The notes under the pieces are model-generated. The model ran no database searches and had not been told where the DNA came from. It saw only the letters and a program-made list of their open reading frames with translations. The position numbers and the translations under genes were made by a program. From an uncultured Kiritimatiellota bacterium (GTDB lineage Bacteria; Verrucomicrobiota; Kiritimatiellia; RFP12; UBA1067): DNA of 64,000 nucleotides. Below, piece after piece: positions 58,085 through 64,000 of the stretch. The stretch lies in the NCBI GenBank assembly GCA_934635385.1, contig CAKTZI010000001.1, forward strand, positions 1 to 64,000. The letters are read 5' to 3'. Position 1 is the first letter of the stretch; each line of letters begins with the position of its first letter.

Positions 58085-61000
58085 ATGAAACGAATAAGCG
58101 TAATTCTACTCTCCTTGTGCGCCGCGTCGGCTTGGGCCGATGTCGTGCACGTCACGTACCAGATCTCGGCGGGCGGGACGGCATCGACCGTCGCCGAGGC
58201 GACACTGGAGACGGGGTGCGGCTATACGACCATCCCCGCGCCCACGAAGAGCGGCTACATTTTCACGCACTGGTCGAGTTCCGAGTCCGACCCCCTCGTC
58301 GTGCGCGACGCTTTCGGACGCGCGCTGGACGCCGCGCGCTTCACGCTCTACCAGGACGTCACGCTGACGGCGCACTACGTGTCCGCCGCGCAGGACAAGG
58401 ACGGCGACGGAATCCCCGACGGTTCCGAGCTCTACTGGTATGGCGACCTCGCGCAGGACGCCGCGAGCGACACGGACGGCGACGGCTTCACCTTCGCGGA
58501 GGAGATCGCGAACGGGACGAACCCGCTCATGCCGGAGAACGACGTCGCCGGCCCCCTCGCGTACGGCGACGGCGGCTTGCTCCTCTACAATCCGAGCGGG
58601 TATGCGTCGGCGGTCGTGCGTTCGGAGCCGTCCGAACTGTTCGCGGCGAGCGAGGAGTGGCTGCGTCCGGGAACGTACGTGGGTACGCCCACCTGTTCGC
58701 CCGCATCGAGCGCGTTCGCCTACTGGGTGCTGAACGGCGTGCCCGTGCGGGATGCGTGGGGCCGTGCCGTAGACCGTGTGGAGCTGATGATGCCAACCAC
58801 CGCCGTGGAACTGGTCGCCCACACCGAGAGCGACTACACGACGCGCATGAAGCTCTACTGGTACGGACGCACGGACATTGCGATGGACTCGGACACGGAC
58901 GGTGACGGCTATACCTTCGCCGAGGAGCTGGCGAACGGGACGAACCCTCTGATGCCGGACAGTGCGGTCGACGGCCCCGTCGCCTATGCCGACGGCGATC
59001 TGCTCCAGTACAACCCCTACAACCTTCAGCCCTACACGATCAAGTCCGACCCGGAGGGCTCCCTGTTCGAGACGATCCACGACTACGCGCCGTTCGGGAC
59101 GTTCGTCGCGGCGGCGACCTATTCGCCGGACACCTCGACGTTCGCCTGCTGGGTGCTGAACGGCGTCGAGCAGCGCGACGCCTGGGGGCGCGCCATCGAG
59201 GTGCTGTCCCTGCAGATGTCGATGAACGCGCAGGAACTCGTCGCCAAGGTGTTCGCGAACGAGGCCGAGCGCCTGTCCTATTATTGGTATGGGCGCACGG
59301 ACGTTCCGATGGATTCGGACACGGATGGCGACGGCTACACCTTCGCCGAGGAACTGGCGAACGGAACGAATCCGCTGATGCCGGACAGTGCGGTCGAGGG
59401 GCCTGTCGCCTACGCCGATTCGGACACGCTGGAGGCGAACCTCCAGCCGTTCGACCCGGCGACGGGCGCGGTCGTCGGCGAGGCGTTCGAGGAGCTGTTC
59501 ACCTCGCCGTTCGCGGAGAACGGCGCGACGAGCCGGACGTTCGGTCCGAACGCGCGCCCGATTGTCGCGGACGTGAACGGCGACGGGCTCTTCGACCTCG
59601 TCATCCTCTACGATGGCGGCTACGCGGTCTACCTGAATGGCGGCACGTCCGGCAACCCGATGTTCACGCGCGACGACTCCGTCTCGACGAACGGCCTCGA
59701 CCTCGCGCAGGGTTCGCTCGCGGCGCTGGACGGCCTGACGCTCGACGTGCCGCCGACGGACGCGGTGAGCTGCGCGTTCGGCGACGTCGACCGGGACGGC
59801 ATCGTCGATTTGCTCGTGAGCGACGCGGAAGGGCGCATCTGGTTCTACAGGGGGCTGGGCGACGGCGCCTTTGCCCTCCAGCACAAGGTCTGGGGCGGCT
59901 CGCACGCGGGCTTCGCGCCCGGCCTCACGATCACGCTCGTGGACTGGGACGGCGACGGCGACCTCGACTGCGTGTGCGGCACGGCGGACGGCAAGCTCAT
60001 GCTGCTCGTCGATCCGCGCGTGGGGCGCCCGACGAACGTGCGGGCGACGGCGGGCGTCGACTCGGTCGTGCTGACGTGGGACCCGAACGGCAACTCGCGT
60101 GTGCGCGGCTACGGCGTTTACCGGGGCGCGGACACGAACGCCTACGACCGCATCGAGGCGCAGTGGCCGCTGCCACGCTACCGCGACGTGCCGGAGACGG
60201 TTCGCGACTACTACTACCGCGTGACGAGCGTGAGCCGGTTCTACACGAGCGGCAACTCGACGCCCACGACGAGCGAGTCCCTGCCGACGGACGCCGTGTA
60301 CGTGCAGTTCCGTCCGAGCGTGTGGCTCAACGACGCGAGCGGCTTCACGGGGTCGAACGTGACGGTGATCGTCTCGATGAACAACTCGATGGGGATTTCC
60401 GCCGAGGGGCTGTCGCTGACGTTCGCCTACGACCCGGCGGTGCTGGCGCCGCGCGGCATCCGCACGACGGGCCTCACGGCAGGGCTGGCCGGGGGCGGGA
60501 CGGCCTCCGTGCCGTCCGCCGGCACGTGGCGCTTCGCCTCGCAGGGCGGCGAGATCGCGACGGGCGCGGGACGGTTCCTCCTGCTGGACTTCGCGATCCT
60601 GCCCGTCCACGACGTCACCGAGACGACGGTCACGCTCACGGCCGCGACGGTGAAGGCCCTCGACGGACGGGCGGTTGCGCTCGACCTGCCGCAGTCCGCC
60701 AAGGTCGAGATCTCCGATTCCGACCCGCTCGTGCCGGCGCTCGTCGCCGTCCATGTGGCGGACGCGGCGGTCGACAGCGAGACCGAGTTCGAGCTGCTCG
60801 TCACGGTCACGGCGACGGAAACGCTCACGAACTTCACGGCGACGGTGACGTGGGACGAGACGCAGCTTGACCTCCGGGGTTTTGTGGGCGCGACCGCCGT
60901 GCGCGCCCCGTCCGACGGCACGGCGACGATCGCGACGACGGGTGGCGACTTCGCGCTGAAATTCTACGCGAAGGACCCGGCGTCGGCGGCGACGAACTTC

Positions 61001-62482
61001 GCGGCGCGGGTGAGCCTGACGGGCATCGCCGCCGTCGACTGCCACGGCTTCGTCGTCGGTGCGCCTGACGCGGCAGGCACGGTTCTCATCAAGAACGCGC
61101 ATCCGTGGGTGCCGGCGCGCGTCTCGGTCACGACCGAAGACCGGAAGGTCGACACGCTGGAGGAGGTCACCGTGCCGTTCCGGGTGACGAGCGACACGGC
61201 GCTCACGCAGGGCACGTTTACGGTCGAATGGGACGACGCGGTGCTGGAACTGAAGGGTCTTGCGGGCGCGTCCGCCGTGCGCGCCCCGTCCGGCGGCACG
61301 GCGACGCTCACGAACGCGGGCGGCGACTTCGCGCTGACGTTCGTGGCGCGCGACCAGCATGACGTGACGATGGCGCAGGTGCGGCTCGTGGCGGCGACGG
61401 TGACGGACGCGCACGGGTTCACGGTTGCGCCGTCCGTGCCGGTCGTCGCGACGATCCTCGTGCATGATGCGCATCCGCTCGTGCCGGCCAACGTCTCGGT
61501 TCGGGCGGGTGACGCGCATGCGCAGACGCTTCAGAGCTTTTCGGTGCCCGTCACGGTTACGAGCACGAAGACGCTGACGCGGCTCTCGGTGTCCGTTGGG
61601 TATGACGCATCGGTGCTTGAATATCGGGGGTGCGTCGGCGCGACGTGGAACAACGGCACGGTGACGGCGGAGGGAATGGTGCCGCAGACGTTCACGCTGA
61701 CGTTCTACGCCAGGGACCAGCATTCGGTCACGGAGACGGCGATCTCGCTTTCGGACGGCGCGGCGACCTGCACAGACGGCCTGTCCGCCCACGTGACGTG
61801 TGCGGGCGGCACGGTGCGGCTCACGGACGCCAACCCGCCCGTCGCGCCGACGTTCGCGCTGTCCGCGCTGGACGTCCGGGCGGAGAGCGGGAAGCCGTTC
61901 GTCGTCAACGTCGGCGCGGAGTCCGCCGGCGACCTTGCCGAAATCGCGCTGACGGTCGCGTGGGACGCCGCGAAGATGTCGTTTGACGGGACGTCGGAGG
62001 CCGCGACGGTCGAGACGCCGGCCGCAGACAGACGCCGCCTGACGTTCGCCGCGTCCGGCACGGACAACCGCTACCACCTCCGCTTCACGGCCGCGCGGAT
62101 TGCGGGTCTGCGGGAGAGCGCGCAGGTGCGGGTGACCGCCGCCTCGGCGATCGGCGCGAACGGGCTGCAGGGCGTGCTGAAGACGGAACTGCCGGTCACG
62201 TCGTCCGTCCTGATCGTGCGCGAGGTCGGCAGGTACGACCCCGGCGACATCGACGGTGACGGACGCTACACGGCCGACGACCTCGACTTGCTGAACAAGT
62301 ACATCGCCTACCTGAACGTCCTCGCGACGGGCAACAAGACGGCCATCGCCGCGATGGAGAAGTACAAGCTGACGGACAAGGCCTTGAAGGCGGCGGACGT
62401 CAACTGCGACGGCAAGGTCGACGCGAACGACGTCGCGCTGCTGGCCCAGTATGTCGCGGCGGCGAATGAGGAGGGGAAATGA
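58085..62482 (+). CDS. Large surface protein with cohesin-like modules and C-terminal dockerin
   Basis: A 1,465-residue exported protein (signal MKRISVILLSLCAASAWA). It begins with an InlB-type beta repeat (TYQISAGGTASTV to LTAHY), then three ~125-residue modules each holding DSDTDGDGYTFAEELANGTN-type calcium-binding motifs. An FG-GAP/VCBS region follows (VADVNGDGLFDLVILYDGG, FGDVDRDGIVDLLVSD, WDGDGDLDCVCG, about 495-650), then an Fn3-like domain, about five cohesin-like beta domains (about 740-1,385) and a type I dockerin (GDIDGDGRYTADDLDLLNKY and DVNCDGKVDANDVALLAQYV). It could build a scaffold on the cell surface. It overlaps the next gene by ATGA. Confidence 0.85.
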   Translation: MKRISVILLSLCAASAWADVVHVTYQISAGGTASTVAEATLETGCGYTTIPAPTKSGYIFTHWSSSESDPLVVRDAFGRALDAARFTLYQDVTLTAHYVSAAQDKDGDGIPDGSELYWYGDLAQDAASDTDGDGFTFAEEIANGTNPLMPENDVAGPLAYGDGGLLLYNPSGYASAVVRSEPSELFAASEEWLRPGTYVGTPTCSPASSAFAYWVLNGVPVRDAWGRAVDRVELMMPTTAVELVAHTESDYTTRMKLYWYGRTDIAMDSDTDGDGYTFAEELANGTNPLMPDSAVDGPVAYADGDLLQYNPYNLQPYTIKSDPEGSLFETIHDYAPFGTFVAAATYSPDTSTFACWVLNGVEQRDAWGRAIEVLSLQMSMNAQELVAKVFANEAERLSYYWYGRTDVPMDSDTDGDGYTFAEELANGTNPLMPDSAVEGPVAYADSDTLEANLQPFDPATGAVVGEAFEELFTSPFAENGATSRTFGPNARPIVADVNGDGLFDLVILYDGGYAVYLNGGTSGNPMFTRDDSVSTNGLDLAQGSLAALDGLTLDVPPTDAVSCAFGDVDRDGIVDLLVSDAEGRIWFYRGLGDGAFALQHKVWGGSHAGFAPGLTITLVDWDGDGDLDCVCGTADGKLMLLVDPRVGRPTNVRATAGVDSVVLTWDPNGNSRVRGYGVYRGADTNAYDRIEAQWPLPRYRDVPETVRDYYYRVTSVSRFYTSGNSTPTTSESLPTDAVYVQFRPSVWLNDASGFTGSNVTVIVSMNNSMGISAEGLSLTFAYDPAVLAPRGIRTTGLTAGLAGGGTASVPSAGTWRFASQGGEIATGAGRFLLLDFAILPVHDVTETTVTLTAATVKALDGRAVALDLPQSAKVEISDSDPLVPALVAVHVADAAVDSETEFELLVTVTATETLTNFTATVTWDETQLDLRGFVGATAVRAPSDGTATIATTGGDFALKFYAKDPASAATNFAARVSLTGIAAVDCHGFVVGAPDAAGTVLIKNAHPWVPARVSVTTEDRKVDTLEEVTVPFRVTSDTALTQGTFTVEWDDAVLELKGLAGASAVRAPSGGTATLTNAGGDFALTFVARDQHDVTMAQVRLVAATVTDAHGFTVAPSVPVVATILVHDAHPLVPANVSVRAGDAHAQTLQSFSVPVTVTSTKTLTRLSVSVGYDASVLEYRGCVGATWNNGTVTAEGMVPQTFTLTFYARDQHSVTETAISLSDGAATCTDGLSAHVTCAGGTVRLTDANPPVAPTFALSALDVRAESGKPFVVNVGAESAGDLAEIALTVAWDAAKMSFDGTSEAATVETPAADRRRLTFAASGTDNRYHLRFTAARIAGLRESAQVRVTAASAIGANGLQGVLKTELPVTSSVLIVREVGRYDPGDIDGDGRYTADDLDLLNKYIAYLNVLATGNKTAIAAMEKYKLTDKALKAADVNCDGKVDANDVALLAQYVAAANEEGK

Positions 62483-63786
62483 AAATGAGAACACAGTGCG
62501 GAATTCTTCTTGTGGGCGTCTGGACGGCCCTGGCGCCGTCGGCGGCGGCAGCCCGGACGGTCTCGGCCGGGACGCGCGTCGCGAATCCGGGGGCGACGGT
62601 CTCGGTGCCGGTCGCGGTCGACAGCCTCGCGGGCGTCGGCGCGGCGGTCGTGACGGTCGGCTACGACCCGACGGTCGCCGTCTGCCTCGGCGTCGAGGCG
62701 GGCACGGCGGCCGACCCGAAGGAGATGTCCTGCGTCGATACGGAAAATGGCCAGATTTGCGTGATTCTCGGACGTTTTGCGCAGGAAACGAAGGGCGGCG
62801 AGATTTTCCGCATAAGATTCTCAATTCGCGACGGCACGGCGGGGCTCTTCTCGGACGTCACGCTGCTGGACGTCCAGCTCGGCGCGAAGGACGGCGTCAC
62901 GGACCTCTCGGCGGCGGATCCGCTGACGGTCGTGAACGGCATGGTGCGGTCGCTCGCGGCGGACGCCGCCGCCGCGCGGCTGGAGGCGGCGTTCCGCGTC
63001 GCGCCGCAGACGGCGCTCGGCTCGCTCGCGCTCGGCGCGGGCGACGGGCTTGTCGCCGACGCGGACGGCTCGCCCGTGCGCGTGTCGGGCGCGGTCACGG
63101 CGGCGGGGCCTGTCCCCGTCGACGCGCCGTCCGGCGGCTGGCAGACGGGGACGTACCAACTTCTCGCGACACCGACGAAGGGGCTGTCGTTCGCGCTCGC
63201 GGACGCGCCGGACGCGACGGTGCGCGCCGAGACCGTCGGCGGTGTCACGACCTATTTCGCCGACGTGACGGTCGAAGGCTCGGTCGAGATCGTCGCAGAA
63301 TCGGGGACGCTCCCGTCGGCGACGCGCGCGCAGGTCAAGGCGTTGCTCGCGGACGCGCTCGCCGCGCACCCGGACGTGACGACCGTGACGGTGAAAGGCG
63401 AGGAGAGCCTCGTGTCCGTCGCCGCCGACCTCGGCATCGCGCCGCAGCTCGACGTCCTGGGCACGTCCGCGACGGCGACCTACGCGACGCCGACGCTGCG
63501 CATCGTCGCGTTCGCGCCGCAGACGGGGCGCGTGCGCATCAAGGTGACGCCGGGCGAGGGCAATTCGATCCGCGCGCCGCTCGCGACGGGCTGCGTCCAC
63601 GTCTACGGCACGCGCGACCTCTCGCGGAAGATGCGGTACCTTTCGGGCACGGCGTTCGACCTGACGCCGTACCTGCGGGACGCGACACGGGGCGAGGCCG
63701 ACCTCACGGTCGCGCTCGGCTCGTGCACGTTCATCAAGGTCAAGGCAGAAACAACCACCAAACAAGAAGGAGAAGAGGAACAATGA
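62479..63786 (+). CDS. Secreted protein with N-terminal cohesin-like domain
   Basis: A 435-residue protein with a signal peptide (CGILLVGVWTALAPSAAAA) and a cohesin-like domain (about 28-160: VSVPVAVDSLAGVGAAVVTV, IFRIRFSIRDGTAG), then beta-rich segments and a C-terminal region with LRIVAFAPQTGRVRIKVTP and TRDLSRKMRYLSGTAFDLTP that resembles C-terminal parts of other secreted proteins here. The tail is Glu/Lys/Thr rich. It is coupled by ATGA to the dockerin protein before it and to the barrel-like gene after it, so the three probably form one surface assembly (inference). Confidence 0.75.
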   Translation: MKMRTQCGILLVGVWTALAPSAAAARTVSAGTRVANPGATVSVPVAVDSLAGVGAAVVTVGYDPTVAVCLGVEAGTAADPKEMSCVDTENGQICVILGRFAQETKGGEIFRIRFSIRDGTAGLFSDVTLLDVQLGAKDGVTDLSAADPLTVVNGMVRSLAADAAAARLEAAFRVAPQTALGSLALGAGDGLVADADGSPVRVSGAVTAAGPVPVDAPSGGWQTGTYQLLATPTKGLSFALADAPDATVRAETVGGVTTYFADVTVEGSVEIVAESGTLPSATRAQVKALLADALAAHPDVTTVTVKGEESLVSVAADLGIAPQLDVLGTSATATYATPTLRIVAFAPQTGRVRIKVTPGEGNSIRAPLATGCVHVYGTRDLSRKMRYLSGTAFDLTPYLRDATRGEADLTVALGSCTFIKVKAETTTKQEGEEEQ

Positions 63787-64000
63787 GGAAACTCATCATC
63801 GCCGCAGTCGCGGCAACGGGACTCGGCGCGGCGCTCGCGGCGGAGGACGAGCAGGGAACGGCGCGGAGCTGGCGGCTCACGGTCGGAGGCTTCGGGCGCG
63901 GCGACATGAAGGCGTCCGTCCTCGGCATGGGCTCCGACCGCGTGGAGGCCTACGGCGCGGATCTCGACGTGCAGTACAGCGTCTGGCAGAACGACCGCTT
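63783..64000 (+). CDS. Exported, probably outer-membrane protein, N-terminal part (cut by window end)
   Basis: It starts in the ATGA overlap with the preceding gene. A signal peptide (RKLIIAAVAATGLGAALA) is followed by ARSWRLTVGGFGRGDMKAS and YGADLDVQYSVW, alternating strands typical of small outer-membrane beta-barrels. The frame stays open to the last base. It may be a porin-like partner or anchor for the cohesin/dockerin proteins. The call rests on only ~72 residues. Confidence 0.6.
   Translation, partial: MRKLIIAAVAATGLGAALAAEDEQGTARSWRLTVGGFGRGDMKASVLGMGSDRVEAYGADLDVQYSVWQNDR

Noticed and set aside
56295..58088. 597-residue plus-strand open frame across the toxin-antitoxin island
   Set aside because: It is antisense to two clear RelB-type antitoxins and a YafQ toxin and includes the non-coding repeats; no protein feature supports it.
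58106..62824. 1,572-residue open frame on the minus strand opposite the cohesin/dockerin gene
   Set aside because: It is an Arg/Val-rich translation of the complement of a GC-rich coding region, has no domain or ribosome-binding site, and spans two convincing plus-strand genes.

Overview
The window looks like a chromosomal segment of an anaerobic member of Verrucomicrobiota, most likely Kiritimatiellota (gut/rumen type). This is inferred from protein style, not from rRNA. The signs are large secreted BspA-type leucine-rich-repeat proteins with a shared C-terminal domain, cohesin/dockerin and autotransporter-associated-strand proteins, sialate O-acetylesterases, a glycyl radical enzyme with its activase, HydE, and ACGGAG-type palindromic repeats. 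Most genes are GC-rich (about 60 percent). Two blocks (about 8.1-11.4 kb and 53.3-56.3 kb) are clearly AT-richer. Promoters are unusually easy to see: a TATAAT-like box, usually preceded by TGG or TGN, often lies only 6-40 nt before the start codon, so several mRNAs should be leaderless. No tRNA, rRNA, CRISPR array, transposase or reverse transcriptase gene was seen.

Layout. 0-7.5 kb: the end of an LRR protein, a YefM/RelE-like toxin-antitoxin pair, then two copies of an unrecognised protein family (called the KFG family here), each followed by an AAA ATPase with a DUF234-like C-terminus. 7.5-12 kb: a promoter and a ~450-nt structured leader RNA feeding a giant LRR protein. 12-16.3 kb: a membrane/secreted protein whose coding region contains three in-frame palindromic repeat insertions, a lipoprotein and small genes. 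16.4-28.3 kb: an apparent single operon of eleven genes (secreted protein, lipoprotein, membrane protein, HerA/VirB4-like ATPase, membrane-anchored protein, coiled-coil protein, two proteins sharing a domain, secreted Pro-rich protein, SPASM radical SAM enzyme, 45-residue Cys-rich peptide) closed by a hairpin. 28.4-31.1 kb: two more KFG proteins around a Sel1-like protein.

31.1-47.7 kb: a glycan-use region. It holds a ferredoxin-nitroreductase, a divergent XylR/AraC-type regulator with a candidate direct-repeat operator, a beta-helix/acetylesterase fusion, a strand-repeat surface protein, a second acetylesterase, an alpha-galactosidase-like GH36 enzyme, a sugar-porter MFS protein, and a glycyl radical enzyme with activase. 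Together these suggest deacetylation and degalactosylation of a glycan, sugar uptake and anaerobic conversion of a product. 47.8-52.9 kb: housekeeping-type genes (LplT/acyltransferase fusion, TetR regulator, short HydE, GspF/PilC). 52.9-56.3 kb: a second copy of the structured leader, again in front of AT-rich cargo, ending in a sulfatase-modifying-factor-fold protein whose C-terminus resembles DGR variable proteins. 56.3-58 kb: a repeat-rich island with two RelB-type toxin-antitoxin modules on the minus strand, one with a truncated toxin. 58-64 kb: a cohesin/dockerin surface protein, a second cohesin-like protein and the start of an outer-membrane-type protein.

The strongest candidates for something undescribed are (1) the paired structured leader RNA, whose helices are kept by compensatory changes between the two copies, (2) the HerA-ATPase/radical-SAM/Cys-rich-peptide operon, and (3) the KFG family with its shared upstream element.
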